Shown here piece by piece: positions 43,950-52,642 of a stretch of DNA of 64,000 nucleotides. How positions within the stretch are numbered: position 1 is the stretch's first letter; the number at the start of each line of letters is the position of its first letter. The DNA is taken from positions 13,484-77,483 of the forward strand of contig CAZZAO010000007.1 of assembly GCA_964652205.1 (NCBI GenBank), written 5' to 3'. Source of the stretch: ZC4RG36 sp964652205 (lineage in GTDB: Bacteria > Chloroflexota > Anaerolineae > Aggregatilineales > Phototrophicaceae). The position numbers and the translations under genes were made by a program. Under the pieces are notes generated by a model. It was not told where the DNA came from. It saw only the letters and a program-made list of their open reading frames with translations, and ran no database searches.

Positions 43950-44246
43950 TCAGGTCGAGACGACCGAGTTATCGCCGCTGAACGGATTGGGAACGTAACG
44001 ATCTGCTTCCCAGTCGTTGTGCCACTCGCTGCCGTTGACCAGATAGCGGAACTGATATTCGCGGCCCTGATCCAGTTCCAGCATCGCCGAGAAGCTGCCA
44101 TCCTTGTTCCGTTTCATCGGTGTCGCGTCTTCCTGCCAGCCGTTGAAATCGCCGACCAGAAAGACGGTATCGCCCTGTACCTGAGAAGGAAGCGAAAAGG
44201 TGACTTTGCAGACCGGTTTGGTCTTGAGAGTCTGTTTTTTCAACAT
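43950..44246 (-). CDS. Stand-alone CBM48/glycogen-binding domain protein
   Basis: About 98 residues, one early-set beta-sandwich of the isoamylase-N/CBM48 type: VCKVTFSLPSQVQGDTVFLV then GDFNGWQEDATPMKRNKDGS, ending with YQFRYLVNGSEWHNDWEADR. The GDFNGW motif and exposed Trp residues resemble the glycogen-binding domain of AMPK-beta and branching enzymes. There is no catalytic domain. Next to glgC, it may tether glycogen or a partner enzyme. AGGAG precedes the ATG at 44246. Confidence 0.8.
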   Translation of the reverse strand: MLKKQTLKTKPVCKVTFSLPSQVQGDTVFLVGDFNGWQEDATPMKRNKDGSFSAMLELDQGREYQFRYLVNGSEWHNDWEADRYVPNPFSGDNSVVST

Positions 44247-44608
44247 AGGGCTGTTTCTCCTGCCTGCCAGCACAAATTGGTAATGCGGATTGTAGCATAC
44301 CTCAACACGGAGTGGGTAACTTTCGCCATTTTCTCATCGTTATTTTACCCGATCGCCGTCGATAGTGTTAGGTTGGCACGCGACACTGCTGCGCGCGTCG
44401 TTGTTTCGCCGGCTGTTCGCGGTCTATGCAATTGCAGTACGTGAAGGAGGCACGTCCTCCAAGTAGTCGGTGCATTGCCTGTGTGAGTAGGCTCGGCAGG
44501 GTGAATCCACCTTGCACTAGAGCGTCTGTAGCACGCCAAACTTAACTGCTTCTGCTAAAGGCACGTCACGCCAGCTATTCTTTATAGGAACTCGTTGTCT
44601 CGCTAAGT
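44247..44608. other. Intergenic region, 360 bases, start of an AT-rich stretch
   Basis: It holds a possible TACAAT -10 box for the CBM48 gene (minus strand, 44289-44294). Short frames here have no ribosome site or recognisable sequence. Base composition drops toward the propeller gene on the right. No other element is seen. Confidence 0.5.
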
Positions 44609-45739
44609 TTATGATTGCATGCCCGGTCTCCAAACTGGATTTTGAGCACCTTCAAAGACGCTTCCATGAGGCAATAAATTGGTCAGTATTTGTACATCGC
44701 TACCGTCGGCTTTCATAATAAAAATGCCGCTACGATAATTTTCGCCTGATTTCCAAATTCGGGTAGAAGAAAAGGCGATCCACTTTCCATCAGGTGACCA
44801 ATCAGGCTCAACATCCGCTCCCTCACTGTTTGTCAGATTTTTTTGGTTTGTGCCATCTGCCTGAACAGTGAAAATTTCGGTCAGGTGCGTATCGGTTGAG
44901 GGACTATCGAAGGCTCCAACTTTATAGCCGTAGAAAATAATTTGCTTGCCATTCGGAGACCAACGAGGGCCAAAATTGATCCCTCCTGTATTCGTTAACT
45001 GATGGAGATTTGTGCCATTAGCGTTCACGAGATAAATCTCACTGGTTTGGGTGCTGGCGACCACCTTCCCGCGCACGACGAACGCAATTTCTGAACTGTC
45101 AGGCGACCATGCTGGTTGAACTTCAGGATTGACATCAATATCGGACGTCAGTGTGCGCGATTGGCGAGTTGCAGGAGAGACGAGCATAAGGGTTCCTGAT
45201 AGGTTGTCTGTTACATAAGCGATGGAATTCCCATCGGGCGACCAGGAAGGACTGCGTTTAGGGAGCGCATCATTGGTGATTTGCATTGAGTTACTTCCAT
45301 CTCGTTCAGCTATAAAAATGTCCTGGCGTCCATTTTCACCCTTACTTCCAACTAATAACAATTGATTGCTGTCGGGTGACCATCCAGCTGTATAGCCATT
45401 CCAGTTGGGAATTGCAACAGGGGCTGTCTGATTATTTTCCAGGTCGATAATGAAAGCATCTGCAGTGGCAGATACAGGATACTGGCCCGGTTGAGATTTG
45501 TAGTACAGCAAATACTTTCCATTTGGAGACCAAGCGGGATGAACTTCATCGATGTCGGGCGTGCTCGTTAAACACGTTATCTCTGAATTCCCGGTTTTAA
45601 TTACACATATATCATAATCCTTTGAAGCATAATTCTCATAGGCGATTTGGAACGCAGCGCCAAGTTGCTGACCGTGAACGAAACCGTAGTCGCTGATAAA
45701 GACAGTAAGGAATACCAAAATCCGAAGGAAGTAGCTCAT
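44609..45739 (-). CDS. Secreted PD40 (TolB-like) beta-propeller protein, AT-rich
   Basis: The 376-residue protein has a signal peptide (FLRILVFLTVFISDYGFVHG) and six or more PD40 blades (PAWSPNGKYLLYYKSQPGQY, AGWSPDSNQLLLVGSKGENG, PSWSPDGNSIAYVTDNLSGT, PRWSPNGKQIIFYGYKVGAF). Codon use is clearly more AT-rich than in the other propellers of this window, with many AAT and ATT codons, so it was probably acquired separately. No ribosome site is strong. Likely an extracytoplasmic binding protein. Confidence 0.8.
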   Translation of the reverse strand: MSYFLRILVFLTVFISDYGFVHGQQLGAAFQIAYENYASKDYDICVIKTGNSEITCLTSTPDIDEVHPAWSPNGKYLLYYKSQPGQYPVSATADAFIIDLENNQTAPVAIPNWNGYTAGWSPDSNQLLLVGSKGENGRQDIFIAERDGSNSMQITNDALPKRSPSWSPDGNSIAYVTDNLSGTLMLVSPATRQSRTLTSDIDVNPEVQPAWSPDSSEIAFVVRGKVVASTQTSEIYLVNANGTNLHQLTNTGGINFGPRWSPNGKQIIFYGYKVGAFDSPSTDTHLTEIFTVQADGTNQKNLTNSEGADVEPDWSPDGKWIAFSSTRIWKSGENYRSGIFIMKADGSDVQILTNLLPHGSVFEGAQNPVWRPGMQS

Positions 45740-45808
45740 TCTAAATTCCCTGTACTCGTCGGCAGTTACTTAGCTGCCGACGAGGCCTGCTATAGGGATC
45801 TACGCACC

Positions 45809-46070
45809 TTACAGTTTACCAGCCAAAGTACAACCTGCTCGTTGGTAATGTAGCCGAAATCGAGATGTTATCGGGAATTTTGTAGAATTGCCATATATCC
45901 CCCGTATAGCCTTGAAGCCTTGATAGCCTGCTACGGCATTGTTTCCGATCAGGGTCGCATCCTGAACCGTAGTAATACCGGTATTGTTATGAATGCCACC
46001 ACCATTAAAACCTGCGGAATTCGTCATGATGTGTGAGCTTTTGATCGTGGTTTTCGCATCTGCATCCCAA
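45809..46070 (-). pseudogene. Remnant of a parallel beta-helix repeat protein
   Basis: The minus-strand frame reads AKTTIKSSHIMTNSAGFNGG then GIHNNTGITTVQDATLIGNN, the repeat style of secreted right-handed beta-helix proteins common in Chloroflexota. Homology starts without a start codon directly beside the rlmB terminator (46072) and fades after about 45 codons (IRGIYGNSTK). It is a fragment cut at both ends. Confidence 0.55.
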
Positions 46071-46071
46071 T

Positions 46072-46102
46072 AAAAAGACCCGGTTTCAAACCGGGTCTTT
46101 TT
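46072..46102 (-). terminator. Rho-independent terminator after rlmB
   Basis: AAAAAGACCCGGTT and AACCGGGTCTTTTT pair in a 14-base stem with A and T runs on both sides. It begins 15 bases after the rlmB stop. Confidence 0.9.
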
Positions 46103-46116
46103 GTCTTACGGATTTT

Positions 46117-46875
46117 TTACGCCTGTTTCCAGCCCTGCCAATCGCGCGCCTTCCACGCCGAGTAGAGCGCGACTGAGCCGACCGTCGCCACGTTGAGGCT
46201 GGCGACGTTGCCGCGCATCGGCAGGCAGAAGAGCAGGTCGCAGGTGTCGCGCACCAGTCGGCGGATGCCTTCGCCTTCGCTGCCGAGTACCAGCCCGATT
46301 GCCATGTTGAGGTCGGTTTTGTCAATGGGCGCGATATTCGGCCCCATGTCGAGGCCGACCATCCAGACGTCCTGCTGTTTGAGGTCTTTCATCGCCTGCA
46401 CGAGGTTCGTCACCTGCGCGACCTGCAAATGCTCGACTGCGCCGGATGAGGCGTTGACGACGGCGGGCGTGACCGAGACGTTGCGCCGCTCCTGCATGAC
46501 GACGCCATGCACGCCTACCGCGTCGGCCACGCGCAGCAGCACGCCGACGTTCTGCGGGTCTTTGAGCAGGTCGAGCAGCAGCAGGAACGGCTTTTCGCCG
46601 CGCTGCTGCGCCAGACTGAGCATGTCCTCGACGTCGGCATAGGGATATGGCCCGACGCGCAGGGCGACGTTCTGGTGATTCGCGCCCCCGGCGATGTCGT
46701 CGATGATCCGGCGCGGGACGCGGCGCACGGCGACGTTTTTCTCCACCGCCGTGTTGAGGATTTCCGCGACCAGCCCTTTTTCGTCGGTCGTCTCGGTGAC
46801 GAGCAGTTGTTCAGCCGGGCGGCGGCCTGCGCGCAGGCTTTCCATGACGGCCCAGTGACCGTAAATAAATTCCAC
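46117..46875 (-). CDS. rlmB: 23S rRNA 2'-O-ribose methyltransferase RlmB-like (SpoU family)
   Basis: The 252-residue protein has an N-terminal substrate-binding domain (FIYGHWAVMESLRAGRRPAE) and SPOUT motifs DPQNVGVLLRVADAVGVHGV, IGLVLGSEGEGIRRL and LPMRGNVASLNVATVGSVAL. RlmB methylates G2251 (E. coli numbering) in 23S rRNA. Related TrmH-like enzymes are similar, so the exact target is less certain. Start is GTG. CysS lies upstream on the same strand, a common neighbour in bacteria. Confidence 0.9.
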   Translation of the reverse strand: MEFIYGHWAVMESLRAGRRPAEQLLVTETTDEKGLVAEILNTAVEKNVAVRRVPRRIIDDIAGGANHQNVALRVGPYPYADVEDMLSLAQQRGEKPFLLLLDLLKDPQNVGVLLRVADAVGVHGVVMQERRNVSVTPAVVNASSGAVEHLQVAQVTNLVQAMKDLKQQDVWMVGLDMGPNIAPIDKTDLNMAIGLVLGSEGEGIRRLVRDTCDLLFCLPMRGNVASLNVATVGSVALYSAWKARDWQGWKQA

Positions 46876-46937
46876 GTTGGGTACTCACTTACTTTGGATC
46901 AGGTCGATGCAGCCTGAGTAGTATCCCCCGCCTTATC

Positions 46938-46977
46938 TTTCTCCCCTCGCCCTGAGGGAGAGGGGCGGGGGTGAGGG
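46938..46977. repeat. Dispersed GC-rich palindromic repeat
   Basis: CTTTCTCCCCTCGCCCTGAG pairs with GGGAGAGGGGCGGGGGTGAG. It lies 7 bases after the cysS stop. Confidence 0.7.
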
Positions 46978-46983
46978 TATTCG

Positions 46984-48432
46984 CTACTCCGTTTTCCAGA
47001 CCGTCCCGTCGGCGCGGTCTTCGAGGACAACCCCCATGCCCGCCAGCTCGTTGCGGATGCGGTCGCTTTCGGCGTAGTTTTTGTTCTGGCGGGCGTCGGC
47101 CCGCAGGCTGATGAGCAGCTCGATCAGCGCGGCTTCGCGCTCGGCACTGCCGCCTGCTGCCGCGTCGTCCGCCGCCGGGATGATGCCGAGGATTGTGCCG
47201 CCGAGCGACGTATAGGTGTCTTCAATCGCCTTGAGCACCTTCAGGCCAACGGCAGTTTCGCCGTTGAGCAGGCCGTTGACCTCGCGCGTCAGGTCTTGCA
47301 GGACGGCGATGGCCTGCGGCGTGTTGAAGTCGTCGTCCATGGCGGCGCTGAAATCGGCTCTGGCCCTGTCGAGCGTGGTGAAGAAGGCGCTGCCCGCGTC
47401 GCCTTCCGCCGCGCCATTCATGGTGAAGCGCGTCAGTCGGACGGCATTATGGAGCCGCTCCCAGCCGCGCGCCGCCGCCTGCATCGCCTCGTCGCTGTAA
47501 TCGATAGGGTTGCTGTAATGCACCGACAGCATGAAGGTGCGGATGACTTCAGGCCGGTTTTCCTTGAGCGCGTCGTGGATGGTGATGAAGTTACCGAGGC
47601 TCTTGGACATCTTGATGCTGTCGACGGTCAGGCTGCCGACCAGCATCCAGTAGTTGGCGAACGGCGCGTCGTTGGTGCTTTCACTCTGGGCGATTTCGCA
47701 TTCGTTGTGCGGGAAAATATTGTCGATGCCGCCGCCGTGAATGTCGAAGGTCGGGCCGAGATAGGCGCGCGACATGGCCGAGCATTCGATGTGCCAGCCG
47801 GGGAAGCCGACGCCCCACGGGCTGTCCCAGCGCAGGATATGCTCTGGCTCGGCTTTCTTCCACAGGGCGAAGTCGAGCGGGCTGCGCTTCTCGTCGCGGA
47901 CGACTTCGCGCGTGCCGGATTCCTGCGCTTCGACGCGGCGATTCGACAGTTTGCCGTAGTCGGGGTCTTTGGTCACGTCGAAGTAGACGCTGCCGCCAGC
48001 CTCGTAAGCGAAGCCCTTTTCCAGCAGTTCCTCGATCATCGTGATCTGTTCGGGGATATGGCCGCTGGCGCGCGGGGAGATGTCAGGCCGCTGCACGCCG
48101 AGCGCGTCCATCGCGTCGAAGTAGCTGCGCGCATACATCTCGACGATCTGCATCGGGCGGGCCTGTGACTGGCGCGCTTTTTTGAGAATCCGATCCTCGC
48201 CGCTGTCGAGCAGATGACCGACGTCGGTCAGGTTCTGGACGTAGAGGACGTCGAGGCCGGTCGAGCGCAGATAGCGCACGACGACGTCGAAGGCGATGTA
48301 GGTTTTGGCGTGGCCGACGTGCGGGTGATCGTAGACCGTCGGGCCGCAGACGTACAGGCCGACGTGGCCGGGATTAATCGGCTGAAATTCCTGCTTTTCA
48401 CGTCCGAGGACGTTGAAGATCTGCAACGGCAT
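46984..48432 (-). CDS. cysS: Cysteinyl-tRNA synthetase
   Basis: The 482-residue protein has the class I signature HVGHAKTYIAFDVVVRYL (HIGH-like) and IKMSKSLGNF. Zinc ligands are in YVCGPTVYD, WHIECSAMSRAYLG and HNECEIAQSE. It charges tRNA-Cys. A TACAAT hexamer on the minus strand at 48479-48484 with TTCAAC 16 bases upstream could be the promoter. GAGG precedes the ATG. Confidence 0.95.
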   Translation of the reverse strand: MPLQIFNVLGREKQEFQPINPGHVGLYVCGPTVYDHPHVGHAKTYIAFDVVVRYLRSTGLDVLYVQNLTDVGHLLDSGEDRILKKARQSQARPMQIVEMYARSYFDAMDALGVQRPDISPRASGHIPEQITMIEELLEKGFAYEAGGSVYFDVTKDPDYGKLSNRRVEAQESGTREVVRDEKRSPLDFALWKKAEPEHILRWDSPWGVGFPGWHIECSAMSRAYLGPTFDIHGGGIDNIFPHNECEIAQSESTNDAPFANYWMLVGSLTVDSIKMSKSLGNFITIHDALKENRPEVIRTFMLSVHYSNPIDYSDEAMQAAARGWERLHNAVRLTRFTMNGAAEGDAGSAFFTTLDRARADFSAAMDDDFNTPQAIAVLQDLTREVNGLLNGETAVGLKVLKAIEDTYTSLGGTILGIIPAADDAAAGGSAEREAALIELLISLRADARQNKNYAESDRIRNELAGMGVVLEDRADGTVWKTE

Positions 48433-48478
48433 TCCGCCTCATTCCTCTTGTTCGCTGGATTGGAATTGAATAGGCTCC

Positions 48479-48506
48479 ATTGTAGCCTATAACCAGTCGC
48501 GTTGAA
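48479..48506 (-). promoter_or_regulatory. Possible sigma-70 promoter of cysS
   Basis: On the minus strand TTCAAC (48501-48506) and TACAAT (48479-48484) are 16 bases apart, about 45 bases before the cysS ATG. The -35 match is weak. Confidence 0.4.
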
Positions 48507-48596
48507 CACTCCGATGCTTACGGCGCGGTGTCAAGGCTGGCTGTATGATGGAACTGGCTGAAGCAGGATCGAAAGCTGAATGTTGAGGATTCCCGT

Positions 48597-48881
48597 ATGA
48601 CCGAACCGACCTATATCGCGCTGAACGAGGAACAGTGCTGGACGCTGTTCTACGGCGACGGCACGCAGTCGGAACGATGGCCGCTCGCGGTCGGGCGTCT
48701 GTTCGAGCCGGGGCCGGGCATCCGCGAGGCGGTCGAGGAGTTGGAAGCGTGGGCCACCGAGAACGGCTATGAGGTCGTGACGCCGCTGTTCGGCGGGGAT
48801 GAGAACGTGCCGCTCGAAAACCTGATTGAGCCGGAAATCTACGATGAGGTCTTCGGTGGCGAGGCTGACGATGCGCAATAA
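48597..48881 (+). CDS. Small acidic protein of unknown function
   Basis: A 94-residue acidic protein (IALNEEQCWTLFYGDGTQSE, then AVEELEAWATENGYEVVTPL). No family is recognised. GAGGAT precedes the ATG. It overlaps the start of the GT87-like gene by 11 bases, so translation is coupled. Confidence 0.65.
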   Translation: MTEPTYIALNEEQCWTLFYGDGTQSERWPLAVGRLFEPGPGIREAVEELEAWATENGYEVVTPLFGGDENVPLENLIEPEIYDEVFGGEADDAQ

Positions 48882-50052
48882 GGGCGAGGCGGTCAGGCTG
48901 TCGTCGCCGCGTGCGGGACAGATCGCATTGATCGTGGTGATCGGCGTTGTGCTGGTTGGACTTATCGCCGCTTTCTGTCTGACGACGCTGGTTCCGGCGC
49001 GCGGTCTGCGCTTCGACTTTTACCCGCGCTGGCTCGGCGGTCAGGCGTTGTGGCGTGGCGAATCGCCTTACACCGATGCCGTCACGCGCCAGATTCAGGC
49101 GGATATGTTTGGCGGCGCAGTCACGGGCGATCAGCAGCGCTATGCTTACCCGGCTTACACGGCGGTCGTGCTGGCGCCGTTTCTGCTGCTGCCCGCGCCG
49201 GTTGCCATCAGTGTATGGATGGCGCTTCAGCTTGCCGCCGTCCTCGCTGTACCGCTGCTCTGGCTGGCGCTGCTCGACTGGAAGCCGCCTCCGCTCGGCG
49301 TGGCTGGCCTGCTCATCGGCCTGCTGGTCGGGTTTCGCTATCCGGTTAACCTGCTGATCATCGCGCAGTTCACCGGGACAATGCTGCTGCTGATCTCGCT
49401 GGCGGCGGCGCTGCTGCTGCATAACCGCGACGGTCTTGCCGGTGTTGTGCTGGCGCTGGCAACCATTCCGCCGACGGTAGCCGCGCCAGTGGCATTGGTC
49501 ATCCTCGGCGGCTATGCGCTGCGTGGCCGCTGGCGCGGGCTGCTGACGTTCGGCGTGACTCTGCTCGTGCTCAGTCTGATCGCGGCGGCAAAAATCGGTT
49601 GGTGGCTGCCAGACTTTATCGATGGGCTGCGCCTGTATCCAGCTTATGCTCACCCAATCTGGCCGCCGTCACTGATCGCTTCCCCGATCCTGCGCGTGCT
49701 GCTGATCGCGGCGACGCTGCTCGCGCCCGGCTGGGCGACGTGGCGGCTCAGGATGGATTCATCCGTCCGGCAGATCGACTTCGTCGTGACGACGCTGATC
49801 GCCAGCCTGCTGCTGTTGCCGATTACCGGCAATTACTATCTGATCTTATTGATCCCGGCCATCATTGCCTGTCTGTGGCGGGCGTGTGGCCGATGGTGGA
49901 TGCAGCTTATCGCCGCGCTGGCAATGGTCAGTCCGTGGCTATACTTTGCCGTTCGCGCTTCCGCGCCCGACGTGGATTTGCTGCTGCTGCCGTTCAGCGT
50001 CGGCGCGATCTGGCTGGCGCTGACGATCCCCGAATGGCTGCGGACACCGTGA
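48871..50052 (+). CDS. GT87/DUF2029-like membrane glycosyltransferase
   Basis: About 393 residues with about ten hydrophobic segments. RFDFYPRWLGGQALWRGESP followed by Y is typical of the GT87 family, whose members use polyprenyl-phosphate mannose and carry a catalytic Asp in this loop. It probably adds a sugar to a lipid or cell-surface glycan on the outer face of the membrane. The ATG at 48871 is used. The gene is coupled to both neighbours, and the next gene encodes another polytopic protein. Confidence 0.8.
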   Translation: MRNKGEAVRLSSPRAGQIALIVVIGVVLVGLIAAFCLTTLVPARGLRFDFYPRWLGGQALWRGESPYTDAVTRQIQADMFGGAVTGDQQRYAYPAYTAVVLAPFLLLPAPVAISVWMALQLAAVLAVPLLWLALLDWKPPPLGVAGLLIGLLVGFRYPVNLLIIAQFTGTMLLLISLAAALLLHNRDGLAGVVLALATIPPTVAAPVALVILGGYALRGRWRGLLTFGVTLLVLSLIAAAKIGWWLPDFIDGLRLYPAYAHPIWPPSLIASPILRVLLIAATLLAPGWATWRLRMDSSVRQIDFVVTTLIASLLLLPITGNYYLILLIPAIIACLWRACGRWWMQLIAALAMVSPWLYFAVRASAPDVDLLLLPFSVGAIWLALTIPEWLRTP

Positions 50053-51650
50053 AGCTGTCTGCCTCGATAACGCGGGCGGAATGGCGCGCCGTCGCCCTGA
50101 TTGCGCTGCTGGTCATCGTCCTGACGACCGCGCCTTACCTCGTCGCTGCAGCACATCAGACTGCGGACTGGCGCTTCGGCGGCTTCCTCTATGGCGTCGA
50201 GGACGGCAATTCGTACCTCGGCAAAATGCGGCTCGGCGCGCGCGGTATCCGGGACTTTTACCTGTTCTACACACCGGAGCCGACGCAGGGCGCGCCGGGA
50301 TTGTTCCTGCCCTACATCGCGCCGGGCTGGCTGGTCGGGCGCTTGATCGCGCCGACCGATCCAGCTTTGCCGTCTGCGCTGATGCTGGTGTATCACGCGC
50401 TGCGAATTGTCTGCGACGCGCTGCTGGTTTTCGTCCTCTACCGCTTCATCGCCGCCTTTATTCGGTCGCCGTCGCTGCGGCTGACGGCGCTGCTTCTGGC
50501 GCTGCTCGGCGGCGGACTCGGCTGGCTGCTGATCTTCACCGGGGCGCTGCCGCCGGAATTTTATCTGCCCGAAGGCTTCTCGTTTCTGATCCTGTTCGGG
50601 CTGCCGCATCTGGCGCTTGGACGGGCGGCGCTGCTCGGCGGCTTTTTGCTGCTGTTCGCCGCTCTCGACCGTCCGCGCTGGCTGCCCTACAGCGTCGGCG
50701 CGGGGGGAGTCTGGTGGGTCGTCGGCCTGGCGGTTCCGTTCTACTTCGCGGTGATCTACGCGGTGCTTGGCGCGTGGGGGCTGGCGCTCTGGATTCGGCG
50801 GCGACGGTTCCCGCTCGCTTTTGCGCTGCGCGGCGGGCTGGCGGCGCTGATTACCATGCCGCTGTGCCTGTACTACTTCGTCACGTTGTCGAGCAATCCG
50901 GCCTTCGCGGTCTGGTCGGCGCAGAATCAACTGGCGTCGCCGCCACCGCTCCATTATCTGCTGGCCTACGGTGTCCTGATAATTCCGGCGCTGTGGGGGA
51001 GTCGGCTGGCGTGGGCTGCCGGGAAACGCTCGACGCGCTTCGTCCTGCTGGTCGGCTGGGTGATCGCCGTGCCGCTGCTGGTCTATCTGCCGATCAACGT
51101 CCAGCGGCGGCTGGCGGAAGGCGTGATCGTCCCGCTGGCGATTCTGGCGGCGATGGGCCTGCGCGCGCTGCGTCCGCGCCGCCGCCCCCGCGCCCGAACC
51201 GCGCTGCTGATCGCCGCGTCGCTGAGCAGCGTCCTGCTGCTGGTCGGCGCGTTTACGGCGGCGACGCACCCCGCGCGACCGCTCTTTCAGCCGCGCGCCG
51301 AGCTGGCCGCCTTCGACTGGCTCAATCAGCACGCCGCGCCGGACGATGTGCTGCTGGCCGCCGCGCCGACCGGCAACGCGCTCCCGGCCTATACCAATCT
51401 GCGCCCGTTCATCGGCCACGGGCCGGAAACGCTCAACTGGCCTGAAAAGACGCGGCAGGTCGAGCGTTTCTATTCCGGCGCGATGCCCGCCGGCGAACGC
51501 GCTGCGCTCTACGCGCAGTTCAACATCCGTTACGTCTTCGACGGCCCGCTCGAACAGGCATTCGGCGCGTCGTCAGCGTGGGCCGACGGCCTGACGGCGC
51601 TCTACAACGCCGACGGCTACCGTATCTACTGCGTCCGCGACTGCGGATAA
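50034..51650 (+). CDS. Polytopic membrane protein, GT-C-like
   Basis: About 538 residues with ten or more hydrophobic segments and a soluble C-terminal part (about 420-538, AELAAFDWLNQHAAPDDVLL, YAQFNIRYVFDGPLEQAFGA). The first loop has GVEDGNSYLGKMRLGARGIR, an acidic motif as in GT-C enzymes. I suggest a membrane glycosyltransferase, with moderate confidence. The ATG at 50034 overlaps the previous gene by 19 bases; GTG at 50049 (GTGA overlap) is an alternative. Confidence 0.72.
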   Translation: MAADTVKLSASITRAEWRAVALIALLVIVLTTAPYLVAAAHQTADWRFGGFLYGVEDGNSYLGKMRLGARGIRDFYLFYTPEPTQGAPGLFLPYIAPGWLVGRLIAPTDPALPSALMLVYHALRIVCDALLVFVLYRFIAAFIRSPSLRLTALLLALLGGGLGWLLIFTGALPPEFYLPEGFSFLILFGLPHLALGRAALLGGFLLLFAALDRPRWLPYSVGAGGVWWVVGLAVPFYFAVIYAVLGAWGLALWIRRRRFPLAFALRGGLAALITMPLCLYYFVTLSSNPAFAVWSAQNQLASPPPLHYLLAYGVLIIPALWGSRLAWAAGKRSTRFVLLVGWVIAVPLLVYLPINVQRRLAEGVIVPLAILAAMGLRALRPRRRPRARTALLIAASLSSVLLLVGAFTAATHPARPLFQPRAELAAFDWLNQHAAPDDVLLAAAPTGNALPAYTNLRPFIGHGPETLNWPEKTRQVERFYSGAMPAGERAALYAQFNIRYVFDGPLEQAFGASSAWADGLTALYNADGYRIYCVRDCG

Positions 51651-51691
51651 AAGAAGTAGCGAGCGCCGAGAAAAATAGAAAGTTGTGACCG

Positions 51692-51731
51692 CCTCCCCTC
51701 GCTGCTTACGTAGAGTGGTCGGGGGTGAGGG
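51692..51731. repeat. Degenerate dispersed GC-rich repeat at the end of the sigma gene
   Basis: CCTCCCCTCGCTGCTTACG runs into GTCGGGGGTGAGGG. On the minus strand it writes the last residues (LTPDHST) and stop of the ECF41 gene. Confidence 0.5.
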
Positions 51732-52578
51732 ACGCCAGCTTATCGGGATTGAAGACCGTCCGCAGCGCTATAATGACGCCACCCGCGATCTCGAACGTCA
51801 TCAGCGCGATCAACTGGTCATCGCGCCAGCCAAGCAGCGAAATCTGCCCGTTGATCTCGGTGATCTCCGGGCGCAGGTCTGGCGGTAAATTCCTGAGGCC
51901 GCCGTGGACAACCTTCGCCACCTTCGCGCGGCTATGCACCGGGTGGCGCGCCGCTGCCGCTTTGCCGCCGCCGTCCGAGTAAAGCACGGCATCCTCGGCC
52001 AGCATCTGCGCCATGCCATCGACGTCGCCGTTCTGTACGGCCTGTATGAAGCCTTCGACCAGCCGCGCCTGCTCGCCTGACAGCGGCTCGAAGCGCGGTC
52101 GGCGCTCGACAATGTACTGCTGCGCCCGGCGGTAATGCTGGCGACAGTTGGCCTCGCTCTTGTCGACAATCTTCGCAATTTCGGCATAACTGTAGTCGAA
52201 GACTTCGCGCAGCAGAAAGATCGCCCGCTCGACTGGCGACAGGCTTTCGAGCAGCACCAGAAAGGCCATCGAGATCGTCTCGCGCTGGCCGACGATGGCG
52301 CTCGGCGATGGCCCGGTGCGAACCGGCTCCGGCAGCCATGTGCCGATATACTGCTCGCGTTTCGCCCGCGCCGACTTGAGCTGGTCGAGGCACAGCCGCG
52401 TGACGATGGTTGTCAGGTAGGCTTTGGGCGAATCGACCTGATCGGACGGGATGCCCTGAAAGCGCAGATAGGCTTCCTGCACGATGTCCTCGGCTTCCAT
52501 GGCGCTGCCGAGCATTCGGTAGGCAATCGAGAACAGCAGCGGACGATAGCCCTCAAAAACGTCAGATCTAGAGTTCAT
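51706..52578 (-). CDS. ECF41-type RNA polymerase sigma factor with SnoaL-like extension
   Basis: The 290-residue protein has sigma region 2 (PLLFSIAYRMLGSAMEAEDI) and region 4 (YSYAEIAKIVDKSEANCRQH). Its C-terminal SnoaL-like domain carries the ECF41 hallmarks: WLPEP in the linker, DGGGK, and NPDKL near the end. In this family the extension controls the sigma core in place of a separate anti-sigma factor. ECF41 genes usually sit beside an oxidoreductase or decarboxylase they regulate, and here the FAD oxidoreductase gene is directly upstream. The last residues derive from a dispersed repeat. Confidence 0.93.
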   Translation of the reverse strand: MNSRSDVFEGYRPLLFSIAYRMLGSAMEAEDIVQEAYLRFQGIPSDQVDSPKAYLTTIVTRLCLDQLKSARAKREQYIGTWLPEPVRTGPSPSAIVGQRETISMAFLVLLESLSPVERAIFLLREVFDYSYAEIAKIVDKSEANCRQHYRRAQQYIVERRPRFEPLSGEQARLVEGFIQAVQNGDVDGMAQMLAEDAVLYSDGGGKAAAARHPVHSRAKVAKVVHGGLRNLPPDLRPEITEINGQISLLGWRDDQLIALMTFEIAGGVIIALRTVFNPDKLASLTPDHST

Positions 52579-52642
52579 CAGCTACCCTGAAACTGATCGG
52601 CGAGGCGCTCGATACGCCCCGCCAGGGGTTGACGAGTCAAGT

